Positions 53,845 to 64,000 of a DNA stretch of 64,000 nt are shown here, in pieces. Made by a program: the position numbers and the translations under genes. The notes below the pieces were generated by a model. That model saw only the letters and a list, made by a program, of their open reading frames with translations. It was not told the origin of the DNA and ran no database searches. Location of the stretch: contig BPQB01000042.1 in assembly GCA_019973155.2 (NCBI GenBank), positions 124,001 to 188,000 on the forward strand. Reading direction: 5' to 3'. Source of the stretch: Phanerochaete sordida. Its lineage: Eukaryota > Basidiomycota > Agaricomycetes > Polyporales > Phanerochaetaceae. Each line of letters begins with the position of its first letter. Position 1 is the first letter of the stretch.

Positions 53845-55612
53845 ATGGCTCCCGCCTACTCCTCCGGCCTGAACACCCCCGAATCAGAGCTCGAATCGCT
53901 CGTCCCTGTTCACCCGACCGCTGCACGTCGTCCGTACCCCATCGTCGTGCAGTCCGAGAACACGTCCTACTCGGACGAGTTCATCACCTCCAAGTTTGTT
54001 AACCGCGGTGCGGCGGTCACTGTCCAGGATGGACAGTACATTGTCGCGCCCACCACCAAGACCTTCGAGTTCCAGACTGCTCGCAAGGTCGCCAAGACTG
54101 GGTACGTGCTCTTGCGCTTCGCGTTCGCTCCTTGCCTAACGCGTCTTCCGCAGTCTCATGATGATTGGCATGGGCGGCAACAACGGCACCACGCTTTGCG
54201 CGACCGTTCTCGCCAACCGCCACAACATCTCTTGGCACACCAAGGCTGGCATCCAGCAGCCTAACTACATCGGTTCCATGCTCCGCGCGTCCACCGTGAG
54301 CATCGGCTCCGACCCGTCCACCGGCAAGGACATCCACGTCCCCGTCTGCGACGTCCTGCCCATGGTCCACCCCAACGACCTCGTTCTCGGTGGTTGGGAC
54401 ATCTCCGGCACCCCGATGGACCAGGCCATGAAGCGCGCCGAAGTCCTTGACTGGGACCTCCAGCGCCAGGTCGCGCCGCACATGGCCGAGATCGGGAGCC
54501 CGCTTCCGTCCATCTACTACCCGGACTTCATTGCCGCCAACCAGGAGACTCGCGCTGACAATGTCATCCCGGGCACCGACAAGCAGGCCCACCTCGAGCA
54601 CATCCGTGCGGACATCCGTCGCTTCAAGCAGCAGAACAACCTCGACCGCGTCGTCGTCTTCTGGACCGCCAACACGGAGCGCTACGCCGACATCATCCCC
54701 GGCGTGAACGACACCGCGGACAACGTCCTCAAGGCCATCGAGAAGTCTCACTCCGAGGTGTCCCCGTCCACCGTCTTCGCCGTCGCCGCCATCCTCGAGG
54801 GCGAGCCGTTCGTCAACGGCGCTCCCCAGAACACCTTCGTCCCAGGTGTCATCGAGCTCGCGGAGCGCCACAAGTCGTTCATCGGCGGCGACGACCTCAA
54901 GTCGGGCCAGACGAAGCTCAAGTCCGTCTTCGCCGAGTTCCTCGTGAACGCGGGCATCAAGCCGCTCTCGATCGCGTCGTACAACCACCTCGGCAACAAC
55001 GACGGCCACAACCTGTCCGCGGAGCGCCAGTTCAAGAGCAAGGAGATCAGCAAGAGCAGCGTCGTCGACGACATGGTCGCGGCCAACCCGCTTCTGTACA
55101 AGCCGGGCGTCCCGGGTGCGCCCAAGGGCTCGAAGGAGGCCAAGGGCGAGCACCCCGACCACATCGTCGTCATCAAGTACGTGCCCGCCGTCGGCGACAG
55201 CAAGCGCGCCATCGACGAGTACTACTCCGAGATCTTCTGCGGCGGCCGCTCGACCATCAACATCTTCAACGAGTGCGAGGTACGCATCTGTCTCATTTCT
55301 GCTCTGACGACTAAATGCTGACGCCCGCCACAGGACTCGCTGCTCGCGACGCCGCTCATCCTCGACCTGGCGATCCTCACGGAGCTGCTCACGCGTGTGC
55401 AGTACCGCGACGCGTCTGCCTCGGGCGAGTTCGCGCCGCTGTACTCGGTGCTCTCGCTCCTGTCGTACATGCTCAAGGCGCCGCTCGTCAAGCCCGGCAC
55501 CGACGTCGTCAACAGCCTCAACCGCCAGCGCAACGCGCTCGAGGCGTTCCTCAAGGCCTGCATCGGCCTCGAGGGCAGCAGCGACCTCCTGCTGCAGACC
55601 CGCATCTGGTGA
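53845..55612 (+). CDS. INO1: Myo-inositol-1-phosphate synthase
   Basis: Converts glucose-6-phosphate to inositol-3-phosphate with NAD+, the committed step of inositol synthesis; cytosolic. Exons 53845-54101, 54154-55279, 55334-55612; 553 aa. NAD-binding GMGGNNGTT at residues 91-99; [36 protein letters not shown]; the [10 protein letters not shown] motif; [35 protein letters not shown]. All signature blocks are intact. Very strong codon bias (C/G third positions) suggests high expression. The 5' leader is long and C/T-rich. It is convergent with the SDR gene. Confidence 0.96.
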
Positions 55613-55932
55613 AGGGCCGTGCCGGCGGAGGGGGCGGACTGAAGGAAGCTGTGGTGCAGCAATGAATGGACTCGTGACTGCTGAATGACCTTATTGCTAC
55701 TCGACTGGTAAAATGCTTCAGGCTTGGACATGGTAGACTTCACACCTAGACCTAGATGTGTTCGCTCCTAGAGCTAGATTAGAGTCAATTCACGATCTGT
55801 TTAGCTTGACTTGTTGGGTGCCCTGGCGCGAGTCTCCATATTGTCTGTGGGTGCATTTCTTGGTCTCGCGTCTGCGAAGCTCGCGAATGGTTATGATATC
55901 CGGTTGTTCTAGAAGTGCCGTGTTGTACATCT
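55613..55932. other. Shared 3' region of INO1 and the SDR gene
   Basis: 320 bp between convergent stop codons; nothing else recognised. Confidence 0.35.
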
Positions 55933-56991
55933 CTACCACGTCCATTGCTCGTGAGACGGGCGAACTAGGTTCCGTTGTAAGCATACTCTCCCTCGATATT
56001 ACGACTGACTTACGATCCAATTCCCAGGTCCAGGCTGAACGATCCTGCTGCAAGAGGTATACGTACGCCTAGTCACAGCTAACCCATCAGCGCCAGCCCA
56101 CAACCGCCCTCCAGAGCTGCTTACCCTAGCGATGCTCTGCGGGTGCACGCGGTGCGTCTCGTCCTTGGCCTTCTCCGCATACCACTCGTCGCCGAACGCG
56201 ACGCGCCACCGCTCGGTGAGGATCATCGCGTCGACGATCGCGTGCGAGACGTGGATGTCGTCCGTCTTGAACTCCTTCGCGAGGCTCTGCGACAGCCCGC
56301 GCAGCGCGAACTTGCCCGTCGCGCTCACCGTGCAGTTCGGCGCACCGCGCCGCGCGCCCGTCGCACTCGTGAACGCGAGGAAGCCGCGCTTCCCGTGCTC
56401 GTTCGGCCTGGGATATGCTGGTCAGCGACCCGTGCATGGTAGGGTCGCGGCGCACTCACTCGTTCGTCTTGAAGATGCGGATGACCTCCTGCGCGAACGC
56501 GAAGCCCGCGACGACGTCCGCGTCGCTCATCGTCTGGATGTCCTTGCGCGTCATCTCGAGGAACGGCTTGCGCGTGCCCTCGGTCACGTTCCACAGCGCC
56601 GCGCGGATCTCGTCCTGCGCGAACACGCCCTTGAGGTACGCCACGGCCGCGACGAGCTCGTCGAAGTCGTACGCCTTCACCGCGAAGTACGCCGCCTGTC
56701 AGGAGCGCAGCGCCGTCAGCGCCGCAGCACTCGCCCGCGGCACAGATGAAGTGCTGACCTCGCCGCCATCGGCCTTGAGCTCGTTCGCGAGGTTGCGCAG
56801 GTTGTCCTCGTTGCGCGCGATGATGCCGACTTTGAAGCCGAGCTTGCTGAACTCGCGCCTGGGGACGGAGCACCTGTCAGCTTCCGCGGTCTTGGCGTAC
56901 GCGGCGCGACCTACGCTGTCCAGCCGCCGGTTCCGGTACCGTTACCCACACCGGCGATGAGGATTGCTGGGCGGCGTGTGTTGGTAGACAT
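55933..56991 (-). CDS. Short-chain dehydrogenase/reductase, atypical
   Basis: NAD(P)-binding Rossmann protein. Exons (minus): 56915-56991, 56759-56858, 56460-56695, 56125-56407, 56014-56068, 55933-55964; 260 aa. Cofactor loop GVGNGTGTGG at residues 14-23, then REFSKLGFKVGIIARNEDNL and LANELKADGGE. The usual catalytic Tyr of YxxxK is missing: the site reads SATGKFALRGLSQSLAKEF, with Ser four residues before Lys. The end YLLQQDRSAWTWELDLRPSH is shared by a fungal SDR subgroup. Either catalysis uses another residue or the protein is a non-classical SDR. Substrate unknown. The GST gene upstream is on the same strand, 252 bp away. Confidence 0.82.
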
Positions 56992-57243
56992 GTCTCCGTA
57001 GAAGCTGCAACGACGCGTTCGAGTGTGCGGTCTACTCTCACCGCGCATTCGCGTATATATGCGCCCCAGATGCGTCACGCCATGGCCGACCCCGACCCCG
57101 AAGCTCGCCATCGTACCCACAACGTCTCCGACTGACGCAGCATGCACGGCTTAGTAATGCAACTTCCACTATATAGGCGCGTCGCGCTCGCTCGATATAC
57201 ACGCCAAGCTCGTTTCTGATAGCTACGCTTCCTCTGCGTCCTC
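56992..57243. other. Promoter of the SDR gene
   Basis: 252 bp with a TATATA-like run at about 57053-57060 (minus strand), 62-70 bp before the SDR start. Confidence 0.35.
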
Positions 57244-58190
57244 TTACTTCTTCATGGCGGCGACGGCCTCCGCCTTGGCCTGCAGGCTCGCCGCAATCGC
57301 GGGGCGGCTGATCAGCGCGGTGTGCCACCTGCAACACGTATGTCAGACACACAGCGACACCGCGCGCAAGCCGAGGAGCGCCTACCTGTGGAGCGCGGGG
57401 AAGTCGCGCGCGAAGTCAAAGCCCTTGAAGCCGTTGACGAGCAGGGTCGCGGCGACCTCGTTCCAGCTGTGCGCCGTTAGTGCCGTGCGCCTCGCAGTCC
57501 CAGCAGGCCGCTCACATGACGAAGGAGATGTCCGCGATCGTGAGCTTGCCGCCGACGAGCCACTCGCGCGTCGCGAGCACGCTGTCGAGCACGCCGAACA
57601 CGCGCAGGATCTCGTTCTGGTAGCGCACCGCGATCGTCGGGTTGCGCTCCTCGGGCGGCGCGACGGCGATGAACCAGCCTGCCTGGCCGAAGTACGGGCT
57701 GGGGGCAGGTCAGACAGCTGCGATGCGGTGCCAGGCCGGAACGCACCCTTGGCCCGACGCCTGGAAGAAGAGCCACTGCGTCAGCTGGATCCTCTCGTCG
57801 AAGCTGGCGACGGAGAGCTTGTGCTCGGTGTCGTACTTCTCTATGAGGTAGAGAAGGATGGCGTCCGATTCCCTGCAAAGCGTGAGTACAAGCATGGTTT
57901 CTCATGGCGGCTGTCACGTACCAAACGACGAAATCATTGTACTTATGGTCAATGAGTGCGGGTATGCGCCCGTTAGGGTTGTACTTCGTGAAGGAAGGGG
58001 CCTTGTGTTCTCCTTTGCCGAGGGCCACGAATACCGTCTCGAAGCTGAGGCCAAGCTCGCGCAGGGCCATGTCCACCTTCCTAAAGACAGGGCGAGGGTC
58101 AGACCATGCCAACAGATACATGGAATGCACGCACCATCCATTCGGACCGATTTGGGTGTTGTACAAGGTAAAGTGCTTTCCGTGCGACAT
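57244..58190 (-). CDS. Glutathione S-transferase, Ure2p-like
   Basis: Conjugates glutathione to electrophiles or reduces peroxides. Exons (minus): 58135-58190, 57922-58080, 57747-57872, 57516-57698, 57386-57466, 57244-57328; 229 aa. N-terminal thioredoxin fold: FTLYNTQIGPNGWKVDMALR, LSFETVFVAL, YNPNGRIPALIDH, and the glutathione-binding ESDAILLYLIEKYD. The helical domain has TQWLFFQASGQGPYFGQAGW and the N-capping GGKLTIADISFV. PNGWKV and the length are typical of the Ure2p-like fungal class. All parts are present; likely cytosolic detoxification. Confidence 0.93.
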
Positions 58191-59358
58191 GTTCCTGACG
58201 ACTTTGGGAGGGTGAATGGCGAGAGGCGGTAATGACCACCTGGAACACCCACGCCGTCCTTATACGCCTACGAATGCCGCCCGAGGCGGTACAGGCCACC
58301 TCGAATGGGGCACCCGACAGTCGCAGCGCGCGCGCCGGCGCGCAAGCGAGACTGTGGGGAGCGCGTCCACGCACTCCCGAGCCCGACCCGCCCCGTCGCT
58401 TCTCTTCCCACTGTGGGCCGTGCGCCGCCCACACCCGCACGCCCCAGCATGCGACGTGGCCTTCCATGTCTGGCGTGCCGGCGGCCGTGCGGCGCGGGCG
58501 CCCCGCCGCGGCGCGTCGGGGATCGGCGAGCAATGCCTCGGGCACGCCTCCCCAAACATCCGCGGCGCGGGGAGAACGGCGGCGCCGAGCGGTGCGCAGG
58601 CAGGCAGGTGAGCAGGGTTATGCAACGGGCAGAGATTGGTAAGGCGGGGTGGTCAGCTGGCAGCGCGCTGGCCTCCGACTCGCGCGAGAAGCGACGACGG
58701 CGGGTGGTACGCAGCCTGATGCGCGCCGATACGTGGGCGGAGAGCGCGACGACTGGCTAAAAATGGCGCTACGTTGGTAAGCATGCGGGGCCGACAATGC
58801 ATAACGCATGGACGTGGGCGCAGATATGTCCGCTACAGATCCAAGGCCTACGCAGACCCTGGCTCCAGGACGCCTTTCTCGCAGACTAGCCGCCGAGTAG
58901 AGTCACGATGAGCGTCGGCATGGTAAGCACCAGGCACGGTGTGTCGGTCAATCTTACTCCCAAGCTGAACTGGCCAACAGATTTAGACTTTCCTTTGCGA
59001 ATCCATGAGCGCATCGTCCGCAAGTTCCAAGGAAAGACTCACATCTATTCCAAATTCTGACTGACACGATGACCACTACGCTTCGTAGCTATTTGTCCGG
59101 TCGCTAAGCGGGCTCAAGGGCAATGTAAAGCGGGATGACAGTGTGCTTCCGCAGGCTTTCGAGGCCTGCGTTAATCGAGGAGGTTTCAGCATTCTGTAAG
59201 GATCCTTGAGATTGGGTATGTTCCTGAGGGTAGCTTGACGCAAAATACACGCCGTCTCGCTATACTACAACGACAGACAGATGCATTTCACTGAAGCAGT
59301 GTTAATCTGTGTACTAGTGAGCAAACATTCCGCCAAGACAAACTTTGACGACTGACAT
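58191..59358. other. GC-rich intergenic region
   Basis: 1.2 kb. The 58300-58600 part is extremely GC-rich with overlapping ORFs in all frames that encode Arg/Pro/Ala-rich nonsense. No supported gene or RNA. Confidence 0.4.
58258..58264 (-). promoter_or_regulatory. TATA-like box of the GST gene
   Basis: TATAAGG on the minus strand 68 bp before the ATG at 58190. Confidence 0.35.
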
Positions 59359-59691
59359 CTACTTTCCACCATCCGGTGGATGAGATTTAAGCCAGCGACG
59401 TGTCACGCTCGGCATAGGGCAGGCCGTGGACTCGCCCTTGTCGTTGGTCGACTCGAAAAAGTCGGCACAGCACTGGTATAGGTCGCGCATGTGGGAACTG
59501 CACTTCTCCGGGGAGTACGTGTTCTTATTCAGGCACGACTGCAAGGCGCATGCTACCAGAAAAGGTGTCAGACGGGGCCATAGGACCACTCAAAGTGTCT
59601 GACCTTGCGCCTGGCACGCAGGCTCGTTCGAATTCTACGCTCGCTGCATTGTTAGACGGTAAGCGGTGCGCCTGCTGTGCTTCAGCATACT
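59359..59691 (-). CDS. CMC4: CMC4-like twin CX9C mitochondrial protein (5' end uncertain)
   Basis: Small intermembrane-space protein of the CMC4/MTCP1 family, imported by Mia40. Supported exons (minus): 59604-59634 and 59359-59552, with a 51-nt intron. The spliced core reads NSNEPACQAQ-ACALQSCLNKNTYSPEKC then DLYQCCADFF and STACPMPSVTRRWLKSH, containing the CX9C pairs. A further intron 59635-59690 (GTATGC...GCGTAG, branch CTAAC) precedes; the exon before it, ending at 59691, should hold the start codon, but I could not find one in the right frame close by. The coordinates given are therefore a minimum. Confidence 0.7.
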
Positions 59692-60238
59692 CGCCTTCGG
59701 AGGCATATTTCTCTATCTTCTCCTTGCGACGTGAAGGCGGTGAAAGAGGTTGGACGAGAGAGCGGAGCCAAGAGGTGACGGAATGCGATCAGGCTCCGCG
59801 CGGGCGCTGTGCCTGTTCCACCGAGGCGGGATGCCCAAATATGGGCAGGCGGCGCATCACGCCGATCCATCTGCCGCGGGCAGGTCGGCGTCCGCGGGTT
59901 CGTGTGCACCGCATCCGGCGTCCACGACGTCGAAAACTGTGTCCTCGACCGCGCCACGCAGGGCCCGACATGCGCGTGCAACGTTCTCGGAGGCTTTCGG
60001 CCCTCGAATCCTCGCTGAAACGCGTCGACACAAGCCTGAACGGGCATGAAACGACGCGAGGCTATATCCCCCTCCCCGGGACTCCATAATACCATCTGCT
60101 CAGGGGTGGATGATATGAGACCGACGACCCTGACGTTGGCCAGAACTCTCCGACCCGACCGCCATCTCTCTTCGCTCTGGTGCTTTCGCATTGCACACTT
60201 CAACAGGTCTGGACACTATTCAGTGACTTTCTGCACAC
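59692..60238. other. Divergent promoter region, may include the CMC4 5' exon
   Basis: About 550 bp. A long minus-strand ORF (59682-60203) runs into the CMC4 exon frame but its N-terminal 160 residues are low complexity and do not resemble the family. Confidence 0.35.
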
Positions 60239-61555
60239 ATGGTGAGCAAACTGCGGAGTTGCACGCCACGGAGGAAGCTGACAGATTGGCTGTAGTCTAT
60301 CTCAGCCGGTGGCGATGTCGCTATCGTTCTTGTCACCATCCTTGTACTCTCCATCCTGGTTGGTGGCTTCTTCGTTGCACGCAGGCTTCACCGGAGATGG
60401 AAAGAGAAGCAGCACTCCCAGATAACGAGTCGAGAGTTTGACCTAGACTTCGACACCAATGACCTGGAGATTGGAGGCACGAAGCCAGGTCACGCCCGGA
60501 CCATGAGCGATAGCTCAGACGCACCCCTCATCAAGGACATGCAGAGCAAGCGCAACCTTCGCTCGCCCTCCACTACTTCCTTCGAATCCGGCATATTCTC
60601 CGTATCGACGCATGCCTTCACCGACATCGCAAAACTTAGATCAGAGAGTCCCGAGCTCATGCCTAATCCCTTTGAGCCGCCGACTTCGAAGCCTATCATT
60701 CCTATCATCAAGGAGCCCAACCCGCCGCCAAAGCCTGTGGCACTGTCCTCGTTGACCACTGCAGAGCACCAGTTCTCCGCATTGGTTTCGCGCCCATCCT
60801 TCCTAGCAAAGCCACGCAGCGCCCCACGTCCGAGCGTCCGCAGAGCCGGCAGTCGCGCCGCCCGCGACATGCGCGCGACCGCACTCACGCGACTCGCCTC
60901 AACGCGCTCCGGGCGCCGCTCGCGCTCCGTCGACGCGATGGACGAGGCCGACAGCCCGTCGTCGGTCTACTCGCAGGCGTCCGCGGCGCCGGGCTACCGC
61001 TCCTCCGTCGACTTCGGCACCGCCTTCGCGAGCGAGCCCGCGCCCCCCGTCCCGCCGCTGCCGACACAGTACCAGCCCCACGCCTTCAAGTCCGCAGGCT
61101 GGGCGCACGAGGCGCAGCCGCCGCGCGCGGCACCGCCCGCGTCGCCGCCGCTCGAGGACTCGCACGCGTTCCCGCTGCCGCTCGCGAGCCCGGTGCACGG
61201 CGCGGCGGACGCGGCCCCGGCGACGCCGGGCGCGCAGTGGTTCGCGACGCTGTGGGCGTCGCCGAGCTCGACGTCGCCGTCGCCGTCGCACTCGTCGCCG
61301 AACGAGCCCGCGGTGCTCCGCACGAGCGCGAGCGACGGCCCGAGCCTGCGCTCGCTCGAGGTCTCGCGCCGGCTCCCACAGCTGCAGCACGCCGTCGGCA
61401 GCCAGGAGGAGGCGCACCAGGGCACCGTCGGGTACCAGCTTCCGCCCGGCTGGCGTGCGGGCGCGTCTGCTGTGGCGATGCCGACGCCGCAGGTCTATGG
61501 CTACGAGGACAATACGCCGAGGGCTTCCACTGCCGCAATCGTGTACCATGCATAA
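60239..61555 (+). CDS. Single-pass membrane protein with long Ser/Pro/Ala-rich cytosolic tail
   Basis: Exons 60239-60241 (the ATG alone) and 60296-61555, split by a 54-nt intron (GTGAGC...CTGTAG); 420 aa. Residues 2-8 (SISAGGD) precede one helix (VAIVLVTILVLSILVGGFFVA), followed by a basic stop-transfer (RRLHRRWKEK), so the long tail is probably cytosolic. The tail is disordered, with many SP/TP sites and PPVPPLP and PPASPPLE proline motifs that could bind SH3 domains. No enzymatic domain. The architecture (no cleavable signal, short outside, long inside) resembles fungal membrane anchors for signalling, but I do not recognise the family. The start depends on the intron; without it the helix would lack an upstream ATG. 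Confidence 0.65.
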
Positions 61556-62342
61556 GTTATTCTCTATCTAGGGCGCTGCCACGCTCGTCACCTCTTTCAG
61601 TCTCGCTTACATCTGTACCAGTGGTGTCGTAGCACTCGTAACAAGCATCATGTACTTTACTGTATGTATTTGTACTCGGTACTTGATACTATCTAGACCT
61701 CATCTCCCTTCTTTTCGGTTAACGGAGGCAACAACGGATGTTGGTTCGTGTGGCGCCATGATCGCCCTCGCACCCTAGGGACCTTGGTCCGGAGTCCGAC
61801 CAAGCGCATCCCAAACTACTCCGCAACATCACGACGACCGGCTGGACGCTGTTACATGCACGTTGCGAACACTCGCGACGTCTCAAGGTGCCGCAGAAAG
61901 TCCTTACACCGCGCATGACAGCCTACACCTGCCCGGTCATGCGCATAGACGACCCACAGGCTGACTCCGAGCTATTACCGCCGTCGCCTACTTACCCTGC
62001 CGAAGGTCTCCAGGACGGTCGTGGCCTCCGTGCCCTCGCATCACTTGTCTGCGGGCCGCCACTGGTGGCTCCGCAGTGGGCTCGCTAAGGGCGGTGCGAC
62101 GAGCCACCGTGACTTCATACAGGAACGCGGGGAGCAGATGCCCTCCTACAAATGCGCGCGGCCCGCGAGGCTCAAAGGGCAGCATGAATTGCGAGCACCT
62201 TCCCGCCAGCCGAGTATTGACCGCGTCGATGACTTCCGTACCACACCTGAACATGTCCTTCCGAAGAAACGACAGTACCGGTATAAAGCAGCGTGCATGT
62301 ACCCGCCCTCTGCCTCTGCACACGCCGATCTGATCACTCGCC
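61556..62342. other. Intergenic, promoter of CE16 esterase C
   Basis: 787 bp, no gene supported. An ORF at 61988-62344 minus has no recognisable features. Confidence 0.35.
62282..62288 (+). promoter_or_regulatory. TATA box of CE16 esterase C
   Basis: TATAAAG lies 55-61 bp before the ATG at 62343. Confidence 0.5.
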
Positions 62343-63971
62343 ATGAAGCTTGCGCTGAGCTTGACTTTGTCTGCACTGCTGGCTTATGCTACCGCCCAGC
62401 AGGGCGAATGGCAGCAATGTGAAGCATTTTTGTGTATATGTTGGAGTATATGTCTCGTACTGACATCTCCTCCTAGGCGGCGGCATTGGCTGGACCGGCG
62501 CGACAAGCTGCGTCTCCGGGTACGTGGATTCTAGCTGGACGCTTTCACAGGAGACATTGCTAAGAAACTGGCTGAATCAGTACCGTCTGCACAAAACAAA
62601 ATGACTGTGCGTACTCATTTCCTGGCCTCCGTGTCTACATATCGCGACGTTGACTGTGTTCATAAAAGACTACTCCCAATGCCTCCCTGGCACTGCTGTA
62701 ACGGCTTCCTCGTCTTCCTCGTCGCGGACCTCGAGCATCTCGTCCGTTCCGCCGTCGCAACCTACTTCTCCTGTGAACGCGAAGACCAACTTCTGGTTCA
62801 GCTTGTGAGTTTTACAGTGTGAGTGATCAGGAAACTGGACTTACAGCCCTCGAAGCGGGGACTCCTACACCCAGACAGGCTTCGTAGATACCGACACGCT
62901 CCCCGCGGTCGGCAACCCCCTGGGAAACCCGCCCTTCCCGGTGCGCTCCACGGCCGCAGCTCCCAGGTCGAACGCTGACGCGCCTTAGGGCTACACCGCG
63001 GTCGGCGGCACGAACTGGATCGACGAGATCACGGTCAAATACAACAATTCGCTCGTACTGACGTACAATTACGCGTACGGCGGCGCGACGATCGACGCGT
63101 CCCTCGTCGCACCGTACGAGCCGACCGTGCTGTCGCTCACGGACCAGGTGAACGACTTCCTCTCGAGCCCGGTCGTGAGCAAGCCGGCGACCGCGCCGTG
63201 GACGAGCGCGAACGCGATGTTCTCGTTCTGGATCGGCATCAACGACATCGGCAACTCGTACTATCAGAGCGGGTCGCGCGACGCGTGGGTGGTTTCCTGG
63301 CCTCGATTTCGCGGTGACTGAGCGCAAAGTCGTGCAGCTTCTCCGACACTTTGCTCAATGCGTACTTTGCTCTGGTCGATAAACTCGTAAGCCATCGCCA
63401 TAGGATCCGTTGCCGGAGTTACTCACCTTTCAATGATTGTAGCTGTAAGCTGCTTACGAACCATGTGCGCGCATGTCTGCCTCGACTCACCGCATATCGT
63501 TCAGCGCTGTCGGCGCGAAGAATTTCCTGTTCATAAACGTGCCGCCAATTGACCGGTCCCCTTTGGTGGGCACAACCATAGGTCTACTAGGGGTTAGCCA
63601 CTCACTCTGGCCTAGATGGTCTCGCAAGGTGCATCTGCGCAGTCCCTCGAGGCCTCCGTCATCGCAGGCTTCAACGCCAAGCTGGCGCAGCGCGCGCAGT
63701 GGCTGCAGGGTAACAACACCGGGGTATGTGCATATCATCAAAGGGCAAAACGCAGCTCACCCTCGCCCGATCACAGGTCACGACTTGGCTCTGGGACTCG
63801 AACGCGGCGTTCACGACCGTGCTCAACAACCCGACGGCGTACGGCTTCGTTGACAATATCTCGTACGGCAACACGGGCGACTTCTGGGGCAACAACTACC
63901 ACTCCTCGAGCGCCGCACAGGAGATTTGGGCGCAGGACGTCGCGAAGGTGTTAGCGAACACGATCTGGTAG
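62343..63971 (+). CDS. CBM1-bearing GDSL/CE16-type acetylesterase C
   Basis: Secreted enzyme with an N-terminal cellulose-binding module. Eleven exons: 62343-62418, 62477-62519, 62581-62606, 62669-62804, 62856-62940, 62989-63284, 63338-63386, 63443-63444, 63505-63565, 63616-63723, 63777-63971; 358 aa. Signal peptide MKLALSLTLSALLAYATA; CBM1 at about 20-56 (GEWQQCGGIGWTGATSC ... CTKQNDYYSQC) spread over four exons; a Ser/Thr/Pro linker; then the CE16 domain with GDSY, GGTNWID, WIGINDIGN and GNNYHSSSAAQ. In that last block the His pattern differs from A and B (YHSSSAAQ versus YHPSSAAH), which could matter for catalysis. The 2-nt exon CT (63443-63444) corresponds to AT in A and B. Exon 5 may begin at 62847 instead (three extra residues). 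Confidence 0.88.
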
Positions 63972-64000
63972 AGCAAACAGGGCTGTATTTGCTGGTAGCA

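Noticed and set aside
54017..55162. 381-codon ORF antisense to INO1
   Set aside because: Lies entirely opposite a clear INO1 exon; its Val/Leu/Arg/Asp-rich composition is the mirror of GC3-biased codons.
59682..60203. 173-codon minus ORF as the CMC4 N-terminus
   Set aside because: It is in frame with the CMC4 exon, but CMC4 proteins are short and this extension is low complexity; kept only as an unresolved 5' end.
1..64000. CRISPR arrays, operons or bacterial mobile elements
   Set aside because: No regularly spaced direct repeats; spliced genes and eukaryotic families throughout.

Overview
The window is nuclear DNA from a filamentous basidiomycete, most likely a wood-associated agaricomycete such as a member of the Polyporales. 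The reasons are GC-rich genes cut by many 47-65 nt GT-AG introns, basidiomycete-typical families (HET, DUF6533-like 7-TM, DUF7330-like, F-box) and three secreted GDSL/CE16-type esterases, one carrying a fungal cellulose-binding module. All gene models here were spliced by hand from reading frame, splice sites and family similarity; exon coordinates are in each entry.

Layout. 0-9.4 kb: tail of a Lys-rich protein, two small unknown genes, a 2.8 kb gene-poor stretch, and a kinesin-13-like motor gene. 9.4-19 kb: a HET cluster, with two tandem HET-domain genes flanked by two paralogous 4-TM protein genes and a MITE between the HET genes. 19.7-21.6 kb: a 12-exon SNG1-type membrane protein. 24.9-28.6 kb: a 7-TM DUF6533-like gene facing a third HET gene; a relic of the same 7-TM tail lies behind the second HET gene, so the cluster looks like a duplicated and decaying HET/membrane-protein cassette. 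29.8-38.6 kb: COX14-like protein, CE16 esterase A, subtilisin, asparaginyl-tRNA synthetase, DPH5. 39.6-42.9 kb: convergent pair of paralogous F-box genes. 43.1-43.9 kb: a second MITE. 44.4-50.5 kb: LSM4, a DUF7330-like protein, a 2-TM protein, and two tandem PARG-type macrodomain genes. 50.6-51.8 kb: CE16 esterase B. 52.1 kb: intron-containing tRNA-Asn(GTT). 53.8-59.7 kb: INO1, an SDR, a Ure2p-like GST, and a CMC4-like CX9C protein. 60.2-64 kb: a single-pass membrane protein and CE16 esterase C with CBM1.

Two things stand out. First, the repeated pairing of HET effectors with a conserved, unrecognised 4-TM family, plus a 7-TM partner, is a candidate nonself-recognition or cell-death module. 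Second, exon structure is extreme: all three CE16 paralogues need a 2-nt exon at the same codon to keep frame, the 7-TM gene needs another, SNG1 has two 10-nt exons, and two genes start with a coding exon that is only the ATG. Automated annotation would probably misread many of these genes.
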